Of a stretch of DNA of 64,000 nt, positions 29,052-39,062 are shown one piece after another (the first letter of the stretch is position 1; every line of letters starts with the position of its first letter). Both the position numbers and the translations under genes were made by a program. The DNA comes from Ignatzschineria larvae DSM 13226 (lineage in GTDB: Bacteria > Pseudomonadota > Gammaproteobacteria > Cardiobacteriales > Wohlfahrtiimonadaceae). Where the stretch lies: contig NZ_CP150637.1 of NCBI RefSeq assembly GCF_038500265.1, positions 893,501 to 957,500 of the forward strand, in the 5' to 3' direction. The notes under the pieces were generated by a model that saw only the letters and a list, made by a program, of their open reading frames with translations, searched no databases and was not told the DNA's origin.

Positions 29052-30254
29052 TTATCTGCCATTAAATGAGGCATTGAGGAGATAGCTTTTTCCTAAGCGG
29101 GGCGCGTATTCTCTGATACGTTCCATTTCAGAGGGGACTTGAACGACTTGTTGCACCATATTGACGACACATTGATCGAGTGCATCATTGCCACTACTGC
29201 GGTAAACGCCCACTCGTAATGGGGATTCAAAGATCATTACAGCCACTGTAATAGGGAAGTTCTTTCCTTTAATATAGCGCTCATAACACTCATTAGAAGC
29301 AAGTGAGATATTATATTCCTGCCGGCGAAGTTGATTCGTAGCCGCATTGAGAATATTAGTGCTCATTGCTCGGGCTTTTGTCTCCTCTTTCTGTTTCGCT
29401 TCTTGCTCTAAGATTGCCTCATCAATAGGAGGATCGATAAAGGTTGCGATCAATGTGACAGGTTGATCATTGGTAAATTGAGCCTCTTTATCGATGATTG
29501 CTTCTTCAGGAGAGGCTTCTGCTTCGGCAATCTCTTCTTCGACAACTTCTGGTTGCTCAGGTTCGGCAGGGTTATATTTTTGCAAATACTCAAAAAACTC
29601 AGGAGAGTAGTAGGTGGGCGTTTCTTCATCAGCCGGCGCATCTTTCCACTCTTTATCTAAAAACGGCGTATCGGCTAACAGCGCTACGGCATTCTCGACC
29701 ATTTTTTGGTAAGGATCTTCCTCTGTCGTAATGGTTCGGCGATATTCCCCCTCTTTGCGAGGTGGGAGAATATTATCACGAATCATATTGGCGCTTTCGG
29801 TCAGATTTTGTCGATAACTCGGTGCTTGAGGTTCTGATTCTTCTTCTGTTTCAGCAGGCTCTTCGCCACTCTCTTCAGAGGTTTCTTCCGCTTCCTCTTG
29901 ATCATCAGAATCTTCATTTTCTGCTATCTCTTCAGAATCTTCCTCTTCTATTGCCTCAGGTGATGCTTCTGTCATTTCTTCGTCGGTTTCATCACTAGGC
30001 TGATCTTCACTCGCTTCTTCCGGAAGAGTACTGTCCATTTCTAAAGTCTTATCGATAGGCTCTTCTATCGACTCTTCCACTGCTTGTGTTTCCTCAAACT
30101 GTGCCGGGAGAAAGCTCACTTGAATGGTTTCAGCTTCAGTGAGATAAGTATCGACACGTGTTTTCTCATCTTTTAAGAGCAGATAGCCGATACCGCCGTG
30201 TAGTAGCAACACGAGCAGCAGTGCAATAAGGTAAGGGCGATAGCTTTTAAACAT
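29052..30254 (-). CDS. TolA/TonB-type periplasm-spanning protein with acidic linker
   Basis: 400 residues. One N-terminal membrane helix (PYLIALLLVLLLHGGIGYLL) is followed by a very acidic Glu/Asp/Pro/Ser linker (~55-280) and a small C-terminal domain. That domain (Cys-containing NECYERYIKG, ITVAVMIFESPLRVGVYRSS, GNDALDQCVVNM, QVPSE) follows the pattern of TolA domain III, including a likely Cys-Cys pair and the GDPALCQ-like segment. TolA links the TolQR motor to Pal and outer-membrane proteins. Unusual points: no tolQR/tolB/pal neighbours, and an acidic linker instead of the usual Ala/Lys-rich helix. Probable operon with the upstream methyltransferase. Confidence 0.65.
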   Translation of the reverse strand: MFKSYRPYLIALLLVLLLHGGIGYLLLKDEKTRVDTYLTEAETIQVSFLPAQFEETQAVEESIEEPIDKTLEMDSTLPEEASEDQPSDETDEEMTEASPEAIEEEDSEEIAENEDSDDQEEAEETSEESGEEPAETEEESEPQAPSYRQNLTESANMIRDNILPPRKEGEYRRTITTEEDPYQKMVENAVALLADTPFLDKEWKDAPADEETPTYYSPEFFEYLQKYNPAEPEQPEVVEEEIAEAEASPEEAIIDKEAQFTNDQPVTLIATFIDPPIDEAILEQEAKQKEETKARAMSTNILNAATNQLRRQEYNISLASNECYERYIKGKNFPITVAVMIFESPLRVGVYRSSGNDALDQCVVNMVQQVVQVPSEMERIREYAPRLGKSYLLNASFNGR

Positions 30255-30347
30255 AGTTGTGATGGATGACCGAAATGTAGAAGAATAAGTGTCGAGCGCA
30301 ATGTAGTGAAAAGTAACTAAATGTTTTATTTCAATAAAGTGATTATT

Positions 30348-30944
30348 TTACGATACTTTTGCCTTTTCGATAAGATATATCAGCGGGGGATGATTCTGTT
30401 GATTGATAAATTGCTCTTGTAAGACGTGAAATTGCCGTTGATCTAATTGCGAGAGATATTTCTCTAAATGATATTTTTCAACCTTTCCCGCAGGATGACC
30501 GGGATAGAGAGCAATCAGCATTGTGCCATTCGGGGCTAATAATTGTAATCCCACTTTAATGCTCTCTAAGGTTGTATGAGCTTGTGTGGTAATCGTTTTA
30601 TCCCCTTTGGGCAGATAGCCGAGATTATAGATAATAAAATTAATGGGCTCGGTAATATAGCGTGCAAATTGTGTATGGCTATCGCAGATCAGGGTTATTT
30701 CGGGGCGATCTTCTTGTGGGCGGTTAAAAATCGGTTGCAGACGATCCCGACTACGCTCGACCGCTTCTTGTTGAATATCAAAAGCATAAATAGCACCTTT
30801 AGGGCCTAGTCGTTCGATAATTTTTTCAGTATCAAAACCATTGCCGAGTGTTGCATCAATGACTCGAGAAGTAGGCGTAATTAATGCGTGTAAATGACGC
30901 TCAATAATCGGGTGAATGGCATTGAGATAGCGATAACGAGCCAT
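30348..30944 (-). CDS. YtqB/MnmM-like class I methyltransferase
   Basis: 198 residues from ATG 30944, with AAAGGA six bases upstream (a longer reading frame adds 14 residues). SAM-binding motif I is VIDATLGNGFDTEKI; YAFDIQQEAVERSR, INFIIYNLGYLPKGDK and MLIALYPGHPAGKVE are characteristic of the YtqB family. B. subtilis YtqB is reported as MnmM, which methylates nm5s2U at tRNA position 34. Gammaproteobacteria usually use MnmC for that step, so this may be a MnmM-type replacement. It lies 93 bp upstream of the TolA-like gene on the same strand. Confidence 0.75.
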   Translation of the reverse strand: MARYRYLNAIHPIIERHLHALITPTSRVIDATLGNGFDTEKIIERLGPKGAIYAFDIQQEAVERSRDRLQPIFNRPQEDRPEITLICDSHTQFARYITEPINFIIYNLGYLPKGDKTITTQAHTTLESIKVGLQLLAPNGTMLIALYPGHPAGKVEKYHLEKYLSQLDQRQFHVLQEQFINQQNHPPLIYLIEKAKVS

Positions 30945-31110
30945 AAAAATCCTTTTAATAAACGAGAGAAAGGGTATAATAATCAAATTAATCTTATTGA
31001 GGGAGTATAATACCTGAGTTGAATGAAGATCATTCTATGATTTTGTTAGGAAGATCTTATATGATAACCACATTTTGTTAAATTCCAAATTAAAAATGGA
31101 GAGAAAAACG

Positions 31111-31923
31111 ATGCGTAAATTAAGAATCACTGATCTACAAAAAATGAAAGATCAAGGTGAGAAAATTACGATGTTAACTTGTTACGATGCGACTTTTACT
31201 AAAGAGATGAATCGAGCAGGGATTGATACAATTTTAATCGGTGATTCGCTAGGAATGGTGGTACAGGGACACGCTTCGACATTGCCGGTCACATTAGATG
31301 AGATGGTTTATCATACTGAAAATGTGGTTCGTGCTAATGAGCGCGCGTTTATCGTGGCAGATCTTCCATTTGGTACCTATGAAGCTTCTAAACGAGAAGC
31401 ATTTCACGCTGCCTCTGAATTGATGAAAGCCGGTGCGGAAATGGTTAAAATCGAGGGCGGTGTAGAGGTTGCAGTGATTACCGCATTTCTGACAGAGCGA
31501 GGGATTCCGGTTTGTGCGCATATTGGTTTAAGACCGCAAGCGGTGAATATTATGGGCGGTTATAAGGTTCAAGGCCGGGAGTTGCAGATGGCCGCACAGC
31601 TTATCGAAGAAGCAAGAGCGCATCAAAATGCGGGAGCGCAACTATTGGTTGTAGAATGTGTGCCGGCTGAAGTGGGTGAGGCATTAGCAACAGCGCTCTG
31701 TATTCCGGTGATAGGCATTGGTGCCGGTAATATGACCGATGGGCAAGTATTAGTGATGCACGATATGCTTGGATTGAGTAGCGAAGTGACACCGAAGTTT
31801 GTCAAAAACTTCTTAGCCGTGGCTATTGAAGCCGGTAATGGCTCTATTCACGGGGCTTTTAGCCAATATATTCGTGAAGTAAAATCAGGGGCTTTCCCAG
31901 ATGAAGTTCACAGTTTTTCATAA
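31111..31923 (+). CDS. panB: 3-methyl-2-oxobutanoate hydroxymethyltransferase
   Basis: 270 residues from ATG 31111, with GGAGAG just upstream. PanB transfers a hydroxymethyl group from methylene-tetrahydrofolate to alpha-ketoisovalerate, the first pantothenate-specific step. Visible are the metal-binding LIGDSLGMVVQGH, the catalytic Glu region KIEGG, CAHIGLRPQ and GIGAGNMTDGQVLV. panC follows 149 bp downstream without a terminator. Confidence 0.95.
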   Translation: MRKLRITDLQKMKDQGEKITMLTCYDATFTKEMNRAGIDTILIGDSLGMVVQGHASTLPVTLDEMVYHTENVVRANERAFIVADLPFGTYEASKREAFHAASELMKAGAEMVKIEGGVEVAVITAFLTERGIPVCAHIGLRPQAVNIMGGYKVQGRELQMAAQLIEEARAHQNAGAQLLVVECVPAEVGEALATALCIPVIGIGAGNMTDGQVLVMHDMLGLSSEVTPKFVKNFLAVAIEAGNGSIHGAFSQYIREVKSGAFPDEVHSFS

Positions 31924-32072
31924 ATAATAGGTTTAAACGATTTTAAATTGCTTTCAACGACTTCAAACGATATTACCTCGTTAACGATTGTATGAAGCGT
32001 AGGAAAGAACAGAAAAGATTCAAAAATTAAAAAATAAAAAGACTCAAAAAGATCTAAAGAGAGTAAAGCACT

Positions 32073-32927
32073 ATGGAAATTTTACGGAGTATTGAAGCGG
32101 TACGGGAATGGCGACAAAAGCAAGCCACAGTGGCTTTTGTTCCGACAATGGGGAATCTGCACGCAGGCCATATTTCACTTGTGCAAGAAGCGAAGAAGCA
32201 TTCAGAGAATGTGATCGTTTCGATTTTTGTGAATCCCTTACAATTTGGTCCGGGGGAAGATTTAGAGAGTTATCCTCGTACATTAGCAGAAGATCAAGCA
32301 AAATTGGAAGCAGAGGGGGTTTCTGCACTTTTCTTACCGACAGAATCGATGCTCTATGATGATGAGCCTTTCTTAGTGGTACCGCCTAAATCATTGATTC
32401 AAGATCTTTGTGGTAAAAGCCGTCCGGGTCATTTTGAGGGCGTAGCGACAGTGGTGAGTAAGTTTTTCAATATTGTCGAACCCACTTATGCTTGCTTTGG
32501 TCGCAAGGATTATCAGCAATTAAAAGTGATTGAAGCGATGGTGAAAGCGCTCAATTTTAATATTCAGATTATTCCCGTTGCGATTGAGCGGGAAGCTTCA
32601 GGCTTAGCATTATCAAGTCGCAATGGCTATCTAACCGAAGCAGAGAAGCGCGAAGCGGTAAAGCTCTCGCAGACATTACAAACGATGGCACAAGAGATCA
32701 AAGAGACAGCTCAAGCAGATCGTATTAGCGGAATCTACTATCGAGATTTAGAGAAGAGAATGTCTGCAAAACTCAATGGCGCAGGCTTTGAGGTGGATTA
32801 TCTAACGATTCGCACTCAAGATCGACTTGAGGAAGCACAAGAGAATGACCGAGAATTAGTGATCTTAGCCGCTGCTAAATTGGGTAAACCAAGATTATTG
32901 GATAACCTAGAGGTTTCATTGCCTTAA
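32073..32927 (+). CDS. panC: pantothenate synthetase (pantoate--beta-alanine ligase)
   Basis: 284 residues. ATP-dependent condensation of pantoate and beta-alanine. The nucleotidyltransferase HIGH-type motif is in FVPTMGNLHAGHISLV, with FVNPLQFGPGEDLESYPR, the pantoate-binding KFFNIVEP ... FGRKDYQQL and the KMSKS-like SGLALSSRNGYL. Second gene of panBC; panD is not in the window. Terminator at 32982-33022. Confidence 0.95.
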   Translation: MEILRSIEAVREWRQKQATVAFVPTMGNLHAGHISLVQEAKKHSENVIVSIFVNPLQFGPGEDLESYPRTLAEDQAKLEAEGVSALFLPTESMLYDDEPFLVVPPKSLIQDLCGKSRPGHFEGVATVVSKFFNIVEPTYACFGRKDYQQLKVIEAMVKALNFNIQIIPVAIEREASGLALSSRNGYLTEAEKREAVKLSQTLQTMAQEIKETAQADRISGIYYRDLEKRMSAKLNGAGFEVDYLTIRTQDRLEEAQENDRELVILAAAKLGKPRLLDNLEVSLP

Positions 32928-32981
32928 TTGATGATTCTCAGTAATTGAAATATCACTCTGCAAGGAGATTATAATATCCGT

Positions 32982-33022
32982 GCCTTATTGATTTTTATAG
33001 CAAAATCGATAAGGCGTTTTTT
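32982..33022 (+). terminator. intrinsic terminator of panBC
   Basis: GCCTTATTGATTTT (32982-32995) pairs with AAAATCGATAAGGC (33002-33015) with one G-T pair; six T follow. The interval from here to hisG holds the 51-bp duplication, MITE copy E and the hisG promoter. Confidence 0.9.
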
Positions 33023-33053
33023 GTGGCTTTTTGATTCGATCTTTGCAAAATGG

Positions 33054-33104
33054 ATCTCTGAAATATTCGCTATAGAGTTTTCTATAGCAAGATAACCTAA
33101 TGAA
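33054..33104 (+). repeat. 51-bp direct repeat, left copy (flanks MITE E)
   Basis: Starts ATCTCTGAAATATTCGCTAT and ends CCTAATGAA. It contains a perfect hairpin GCTATAGA-GTTT-TCTATAGC (33069-33088). Confidence 0.8.
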
Positions 33105-33105
33105 C

Positions 33106-33279
33106 TATAGTAAATTTGGTTTAAGAAAAATGGCTTTTAAGCAGCTATTATGGGGTTTTAAAAGAACATAAAAGTGTACTAAACAACACTTGCAAGATGC
33201 CGGATAGAATAGCTTCCTTACTTGTTACAACTGATGCGCCGGCATTTAAATAAGCTTATTTTGAACCGACATTACTATA
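33106..33279 (+). mobile_element. MITE-like element, long form (copy E)
   Basis: 174 bp, TATAGTAAATTTGGTTTAAG to CCGACATTACTATA, intact long form, 203 bp upstream of hisG and exactly between the two copies of a 51-bp direct repeat. Confidence 0.75.
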
Positions 33280-33329
33280 TCTCTGAAATATTCGATATAG
33301 AGTTTTCTACAGCAAGGTAACCTAATGAA
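33279..33329 (+). repeat. 51-bp direct repeat, right copy
   Basis: ATCTCTGAAATATTCGATAT to CCTAATGAA, matching the left copy except for a few substitutions that break its internal hairpin (GATATAGA / TCTACAGC). Confidence 0.8.
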
Positions 33330-33397
33330 TTAATAATAGATTATCAGTCCCTGATTCTTGCTATGGATTTTCATTTTTTGGGTAAATAATTGATTTT

Positions 33398-33446
33398 TTG
33401 TTTGCGTTCATCGTTAATTTGTAATACTGTACTATCTCAGTAGTAC
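33398..33446 (+). promoter_or_regulatory. hisG promoter with TrpR-type palindromic operator
   Basis: A -35-like TTGTTT (33398-33403) and -10 TAATAC (33422-33427, preceded by TTTG) are followed at 33429-33446 by the perfect palindrome GTACTA-TCTCAG-TAGTAC. These arms equal those of the TrpR consensus GTACTAGTTAACTAGTAC with the same 6-bp centre length. The position next to the -10 suits repression. No His-rich leader peptide or attenuator is seen before hisG. Confidence 0.55.
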
Positions 33447-33482
33447 AAAAAAGAATAATGACCAAGGAAAGGATCGAGGAAT

Positions 33483-34376
33483 ATGAAAAATCAGCGCTTG
33501 AAAATAGCCATTCAGAAATCAGGGCGTTTAAGTGATGCATCATTAGCACTACTCGCGCAGAGTGGGTTAAAAATCAATGTGACTAAAGATAAATTAATCG
33601 CTCACGTTGAAAATATGCCGATTGATATTCTACGAGTGCGGGATGACGATATTCCGGGATTAGTCTTTGATGGTGTGGTGGATTTAGGCGTTGTCGGACA
33701 AAATGTTCTAGAAGAGACAGCACTCGGGCGAAAGACTTCTATTGATTCGCTCTATAAAGTCTTACAGATTCTACCCTTTGGTGGTTGCCGGCTTTCATTA
33801 GCAGTCCCTCAAAATTGGCAATATCAAGGTGTTGCCGATTTTACTGATATGCGGATTGCCACTTCATTTCCGAATCTTTTAGCCCGCTATTTGAAAGAAC
33901 AGGGGATTCGTTTTAAAAGCTCACTTTTGACCGGTTCTGTGGAAGTAGCACCTCGGGCAGGATTAGCCGATGCGATCTGTGATTTAGTCTCTTCGGGCGC
34001 AACTTTAGAGGCCAATGGTCTTAAAGAGGTGGAAGTGATCTTTCAATCAAAAGCGTGTTTAATTCAAACAACTACACCTTTAGACTCAGAGAAACAAGCT
34101 CTCATTAATAAGATAATGCCTCGTATTCAGAGTGTTATTCAAGCCGAAGAGTCGAAATATATTATGCTGCACGCGCCGAAAGATCGGTTAGATGAGATTA
34201 CCGCACTACTACCGGGCGCTGAAAATCCTACTATTTTACCGCTTGCGACCGATGCCTCTCGTGTGGCGATTCACGTTGTGAGTAGTGAAACGCTCTTTTG
34301 GGAGACGATGGAGGCGCTCAAAGGGAAAGGGGCAAGCTCTATTCTCGTATTACCAATTGAGAAGATGATGGCTTGA
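33483..34376 (+). CDS. hisG: ATP phosphoribosyltransferase (long form)
   Basis: 297 residues, first step of histidine synthesis. The long-form HisG with a C-terminal ACT-like regulatory domain (~225-297) means no HisZ is needed and feedback inhibition by histidine is expected. [32 protein letters not shown] and the PRPP-binding [19 protein letters not shown] are visible. GAGGA stands just before the ATG. First gene of hisGDCBAF-IE, controlled by the promoter/operator at 33398-33446. Confidence 0.95.
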   Translation: MKNQRLKIAIQKSGRLSDASLALLAQSGLKINVTKDKLIAHVENMPIDILRVRDDDIPGLVFDGVVDLGVVGQNVLEETALGRKTSIDSLYKVLQILPFGGCRLSLAVPQNWQYQGVADFTDMRIATSFPNLLARYLKEQGIRFKSSLLTGSVEVAPRAGLADAICDLVSSGATLEANGLKEVEVIFQSKACLIQTTTPLDSEKQALINKIMPRIQSVIQAEESKYIMLHAPKDRLDEITALLPGAENPTILPLATDASRVAIHVVSSETLFWETMEALKGKGASSILVLPIEKMMA

Positions 34377-34488
34377 GATTCAGTGCCGGAATAGAGTATA
34401 GGGAAGAGGGAACAGGGAATAGGGAACACGCTTGTAGAGTGATGGAATAGAAGTATAAAACAGTTCGGCAAAGAATGAGGTAAGGATC

Positions 34489-35811
34489 GTGAAAGGTGAG
34501 ATGGATTGTCTGATTTGGCAAGATTTAAGTGAAGAGGAACGGCGGGAAGCGTTAGAGCGTCCGGCACAGAAAGCCGGTGAGAATATTCAACAAATTGTGG
34601 CCGAAATTGGCAAGGAGATTGCCGGGAAAGGGGATCAAGCGATTTTGGCGCTCACTGAGCGATTTGATGGTGTACGATTATCCCAACTCTTAGTCAGCGA
34701 GGCTCAAATTTCAGAGGCTGAAGCAAGGCTCGGTCCCGATTTTAAAGAGGCCATTGAGCAAGCGTATCAAAATATTGAGCGCTTTCATCTAGCACAACAA
34801 GTGAATGATATTGTGGTGGAGACAATGCCGGGAATTACCTGTGAAGTCACCACAAGGGCGATCGATTCTGTGGGGCTCTATATTCCGGGTGGTTCAGCAC
34901 CGCTTTTCTCAACCGTGATGATGTTAGCGATTCCGGCGCAGATTGCCGGTTGCCGGGAGATTGTACTTGCATCGCCCCCGCCGATTGCCGATGAGATTCT
35001 CTATACTGCAAAGCGCTGTGGCGTGACAAAAATTTATCAGATGGGTGGTGCGCAGGCAATTTTTGCCTTGGGATTAGGTACGGAGTCTATCCCTAAAGTC
35101 GATAAGATATTTGGGCCGGGAAATAGCTTTGTTACAGAAGCGAAGAAGCAGGTGAGTATGATGGCCGGTGGCGCGTCTATTGATATGCCGGCAGGTCCGT
35201 CAGAGGTGTTAGTGATTGCCGATCAAGAAGCTAATCCCGATTTTGTCGCCTCAGATCTTCTATCCCAAGCAGAGCACGGCGCGGATTCACAAGTGATTTT
35301 AGTTACGCCGGATGAGGCCTTGATTCCGCGCGTAATGGAAGCGATCAAAGTCCAATTACAACAGCTCTCGAGAGCTGAAACGGCGCAGAAATCCCTGTCG
35401 CAAAGTCGCGCGATTATTGTGTCCGATTTAAGCGAAGCGGTTACGGTGAGTAATGCTTATGCGCCCGAACATCTGATTATTCAGACAGCAAATCCACGAG
35501 CCTTATTACCGGCTATTCGTCACGCAGGTTCCGTATTTTTAGGCGCGTATTCCCCTGAATCGATGGGCGATTATGCCTCGGGCACGAATCACGTATTACC
35601 CACTTATGGGTATGCTAAGACCTACTCAAGTTTGGGATTGGCCGATTTTAGCAAGCGAATGACAGTGCAGACCTTAACTCAAAAAGGTTTTGAAGCGCTC
35701 GGACCTACGGTGGCACTGTTAGCGGAGAGAGAACAACTCGATGCCCATAAATTAGCAGTGGCAGTTCGACTACAAGCGTTAGCAGATGCCGGGAATAATC
35801 CGTCCAATTAG
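34489..35811 (+). CDS. hisD: histidinol dehydrogenase
   Basis: 440 residues; oxidises histidinol to histidine in the last two steps. [36 protein letters not shown], the zinc-binding [12 protein letters not shown] and the catalytic [10 protein letters not shown] and [17 protein letters not shown] segments are canonical. Start is GTG 34489 (after TAAGGATC) or ATG 34501 (after AAAGGTGAG). 112 bp after hisG. Confidence 0.95.
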   Translation: MKGEMDCLIWQDLSEEERREALERPAQKAGENIQQIVAEIGKEIAGKGDQAILALTERFDGVRLSQLLVSEAQISEAEARLGPDFKEAIEQAYQNIERFHLAQQVNDIVVETMPGITCEVTTRAIDSVGLYIPGGSAPLFSTVMMLAIPAQIAGCREIVLASPPPIADEILYTAKRCGVTKIYQMGGAQAIFALGLGTESIPKVDKIFGPGNSFVTEAKKQVSMMAGGASIDMPAGPSEVLVIADQEANPDFVASDLLSQAEHGADSQVILVTPDEALIPRVMEAIKVQLQQLSRAETAQKSLSQSRAIIVSDLSEAVTVSNAYAPEHLIIQTANPRALLPAIRHAGSVFLGAYSPESMGDYASGTNHVLPTYGYAKTYSSLGLADFSKRMTVQTLTQKGFEALGPTVALLAEREQLDAHKLAVAVRLQALADAGNNPSN

Positions 35812-35948
35812 ATAGTTAATCTAATGGGATAAACCATACCAAACAAATCATACCAAACAAATCAATCACATCAGCAAGATCAAGAATTATAGAATAACAA
35901 TCATTATAGAAATAATATGAGATTGAAAAGTCTTAAGAAGGGGGAGTA

Positions 35949-37079
35949 ATGGAGCGGGTAAGTGAGAACCAAAATGAGAAGAAAGAAGCTGATAAAAGGG
36001 ATAATAACAAAGATGCTCAAAATCAGGCGAACATTGACACACTTGCTCGGCGCAGTATCTTGAACAGTGAACCTTATATCACAGCACCGAGAGTGTCGGG
36101 CGCAATCTATCTAGATGCCAATGAGAATCCTTATGGTCGGCGTTACTCTCTAACCTTAGAGGCTAATCGCTATCCGGAACCGCAACCTACAACACTCATC
36201 AATCGTTATGCAAAATTCTTACAAGTTGATCCGAGTGAGATATTGGTCACATTAGGGGGAGATACCGGGATTGATCTTTTGATTAAAGCTTTTTGTGAGC
36301 CGGGGCAAGATCGATTGCTCTACTGTCCCCCCACTTTTGGAATGTATCAGGTGACCTGTGATCTCTACGGCGTTGAGACGGTAGCTGTTCCTTTGCAAGA
36401 TGATTTTTCTTTGGATTTACCGGCAATTTTAACGGCGCTTTCAGATCAGAAAATCAAAATGCTCTTCCTCTGTAGCCCTAATAATCCTACGGCTAATAAG
36501 ATGAATGCGCAGGAGATGATACAAATTTTAGAAAAGGCACGAGATCGCGCGATTGTAGTGGTGGATGAAGCTTATATTGAATTGAGTGAAGCAGAATCGT
36601 TTACCCCAAAATTGAAAGATTATCCGCACTTAGCGATCATTAGAACGCTCTCTAAAGCCTTTGGTTTAGCGGGGATTCGTTGTGGTTTTGTGGTGGCAAA
36701 TCAGCCTGTAATTGCACTACTTCGCCGGGTAATGAGTCCTTATCCGATTCCGGTGCCGGTCATTGCGATGGCGGAGATGGCTCTCAGCGATGAGGGTATT
36801 GCGCAAATGCAACAAGATCGAGCTACTATTTTAGCGAATAAAAAAGTGCTCATCGAAGCATTATCCGCCTGTAATGAAGTGATCAGAGTCTACCCAAGTG
36901 ATACTAACTTTATCTTAGTGCAATTACGAGATGTAACGAAAGCGATCAATGCTTTAACTGATCAGGGAATCTTTGTACGGCAACAATCCTCAGCGCAATT
37001 GAATCAGTGTGTTCGAATTTCGGTGGGGTTACCTGAAGAGAATGAGGCGTTAGTAGCGGTATTAGCCGGCTTGTCATAG
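35949..37079 (+). CDS. hisC: histidinol-phosphate aminotransferase
   Basis: 376 residues, PLP-dependent fold type I. YLDANENPYG, LGGDTGIDLLIKAFC, SPNNPTANKM, VVDEAYIELSEAE and the PLP-Lys site RTLSKAFGLAGIRCGF are present. A hydrophilic tail of ~30 residues rich in Asn, Lys, Glu and Gln precedes the conserved fold and is absent from typical HisC; ATG 35949 nevertheless has a strong GGGGGAG site. Confidence 0.94.
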   Translation: MERVSENQNEKKEADKRDNNKDAQNQANIDTLARRSILNSEPYITAPRVSGAIYLDANENPYGRRYSLTLEANRYPEPQPTTLINRYAKFLQVDPSEILVTLGGDTGIDLLIKAFCEPGQDRLLYCPPTFGMYQVTCDLYGVETVAVPLQDDFSLDLPAILTALSDQKIKMLFLCSPNNPTANKMNAQEMIQILEKARDRAIVVVDEAYIELSEAESFTPKLKDYPHLAIIRTLSKAFGLAGIRCGFVVANQPVIALLRRVMSPYPIPVPVIAMAEMALSDEGIAQMQQDRATILANKKVLIEALSACNEVIRVYPSDTNFILVQLRDVTKAINALTDQGIFVRQQSSAQLNQCVRISVGLPEENEALVAVLAGLS

Positions 37080-37238
37080 AGCCTGATCGGCAATCGCTAG
37101 AATCAGTTTAACGAGGATGGTTATTAGAATGGCTACTAGAGTCGATTGACCTAGAATTGATTCAATCAGAATCGGATTGCTCAAAATCGATTAATCAGAA
37201 TCAGATTAAAAAATAGAATGATAGAAATGGAATAGACA

Positions 37239-38327
37239 ATGCAAAAAATACTCTTTATTGACCGAGATGGCACATTGATTACCGAACCGCCGGAAGATTT
37301 CCAAGTGGATAGTTTGGAGAAATTGATGTTCGAACCCAATGTGATTCCTGCGCTATTACAGCTACAGAAAGCGGGTTATCGTTTGGTTATGGTCTCGAAT
37401 CAGGATGGGCTTGGAACGGATAGTTTCCCTAAGGCTGATTTTGAGAAACCACATCAGCAAATGCTGGCACTATTTGCCTCACAAGGAATTATATTTGATG
37501 ATGTATTGATCTGTCCTCATCTACCAACTGATCAGTGTGAATGCCGTAAGCCTCAAACGGGGCTCGTGAATGAATATTTAACGCCGGGGCGGATCGATCG
37601 GGCGCAAAGCTTTGTGATTGGCGATCGAGAAACAGATCTACAACTAGCGGACAATATGGGCATTACCGGCATTCGTTATAATCCGGAGAAGCTCAATTGG
37701 CCTCTCATCGTTGAACGGTTAAGCAATCAAGTGATCATTCCAGATAATCGTGTGGCGCGTAGCGCATTAGTGACTCGTAATACGAAAGAGACAGAGATTA
37801 CTATTGAGCTCTTTCTCGATGAAACAGGGGCAAGTACGATCAGTACCGGCATTCCCTTTTTTGATCATATGTTAGATCAAATCGCTACCCACGGGGGATT
37901 TAAAATGGTGGTTGATGTCCAAGGAGATCTTGAGATTGATGATCATCATACCGTGGAGGATACGGGGCTTGCATTGGGAGAAGCGCTTAAAATGGCGTTA
38001 GGCGATAAGCGTGGGATTGCTCGATTTGGCTTTGTTCTGCCGATGGATGAGTGTCGAGCTTTTTGTACGCTTGATCTTTCGGGCAGACCATATTTAGATT
38101 TTTCGGCCACTTTTAATCGAGAGATGATTGGTACCTTTAGCACAGAGATGACCGGCCACTTCTTCCGCTCACTCAGCTATGCGCTCGGTTGTACGCTTCA
38201 TTTGAGTGCAGAGGGAGAGAATACTCACCATAAGGTGGAGTCGCTCTTTAAAGTCTTCGGCCGGACATTGCGCCAAGCCATCCGGATTGAGGGCGATCAA
38301 TTACCGAGTTCAAAGGGAGTATTATAA
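37239..38327 (+). CDS. hisB: bifunctional histidinol-phosphatase/imidazoleglycerol-phosphate dehydratase
   Basis: 362 residues, the E. coli-type fusion. Residues ~1-165 are a HAD phosphatase (FIDRDGTL nucleophile motif; zinc loop [24 protein letters not shown]). Residues ~170-362 are the dehydratase with paired His motifs [15 protein letters not shown] and [10 protein letters not shown], and [15 protein letters not shown]. The stop codon abuts the hisA ATG, where hisH usually stands in the enterobacterial gene order. Confidence 0.95.
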   Translation: MQKILFIDRDGTLITEPPEDFQVDSLEKLMFEPNVIPALLQLQKAGYRLVMVSNQDGLGTDSFPKADFEKPHQQMLALFASQGIIFDDVLICPHLPTDQCECRKPQTGLVNEYLTPGRIDRAQSFVIGDRETDLQLADNMGITGIRYNPEKLNWPLIVERLSNQVIIPDNRVARSALVTRNTKETEITIELFLDETGASTISTGIPFFDHMLDQIATHGGFKMVVDVQGDLEIDDHHTVEDTGLALGEALKMALGDKRGIARFGFVLPMDECRAFCTLDLSGRPYLDFSATFNREMIGTFSTEMTGHFFRSLSYALGCTLHLSAEGENTHHKVESLFKVFGRTLRQAIRIEGDQLPSSKGVL

Positions 38328-39062
38328 ATGGAGATTATACCGGCAATTGACCTGATTGATGGCCAAGTTGTGCGCCTTGCTCAAGGAGATTATGCAAGGC
38401 AGACTACCTTTGATTATTCCCCCATTGCGCAGTTACAACATTATGAGAGTGAGGGGGCTTCTTATCTACATCTTGTGGATTTAGATGGGGCAAAAGATCC
38501 GGCACGCCGGCAATTATCCGTTATTGCCGACATTGTTCGATCGGTCAGTACACCGATTCAAGTGGGCGGTGGTATTCGAACAGAAGCGGATATCGAAAAT
38601 CTACTCAATATCGGCATTCAGCGTGTCGTGGTGGGGTCAAAAGCGGTTACCGATCCCGATATTGTGGTGGCTTGGTTTGAGCGATTTGGCGCAGATAAAA
38701 TCGTATTGGCGCTCGATCTTGTAGTGGAGAATGGTGCAAAACGAATTGCGATTCACGGCTGGCAATCGTTAAGTGATTTAACTTTAGAAGCTGTGATTGA
38801 ACAGTACCAACCGTATGGATTGTGCCACGTCTTATCGACAGATATCACTCGAGATGGGATGTTAACCGGTTCAAATGTAGCGCTTTATCAGGAGATTTGT
38901 CAGCAATATCCCAATATTGCATTTCAAGCTTCTGGCGGGATTGGTACTTTGATGGATATTAAAGCGCTCAAAACAACAGGCGTTGCCGGCATTATTGTGG
39001 GTAGGGCACTATTAGAAGAAAAATTTACCGCCAAGGAGGCAATATTATGCGCGCGAAAATAA
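38328..39062 (+). CDS. hisA: ProFAR isomerase
   Basis: 244 residues, (beta/alpha)8 isomerase. [20 protein letters not shown] has the catalytic Asp on strand 1 and [14 protein letters not shown] the second on strand 5; phosphate loops [12 protein letters not shown] and [13 protein letters not shown] are intact. It starts one base after hisB and overlaps hisF by 16 bp, so translation is coupled. Confidence 0.95.
   Translation: MEIIPAIDLIDGQVVRLAQGDYARQTTFDYSPIAQLQHYESEGASYLHLVDLDGAKDPARRQLSVIADIVRSVSTPIQVGGGIRTEADIENLLNIGIQRVVVGSKAVTDPDIVVAWFERFGADKIVLALDLVVENGAKRIAIHGWQSLSDLTLEAVIEQYQPYGLCHVLSTDITRDGMLTGSNVALYQEICQQYPNIAFQASGGIGTLMDIKALKTTGVAGIIVGRALLEEKFTAKEAILCARK

Noticed and set aside
29463-29998. 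Several plus-strand open frames opposite the TolA-like gene
   Set aside because: They are antisense shadows of the Glu-rich linker codons and have no ribosome-binding sites.
33330-33482. Histidine attenuator or leader peptide before hisG
   Set aside because: No short ORF with a His-codon run and no terminator/antiterminator pair is visible.
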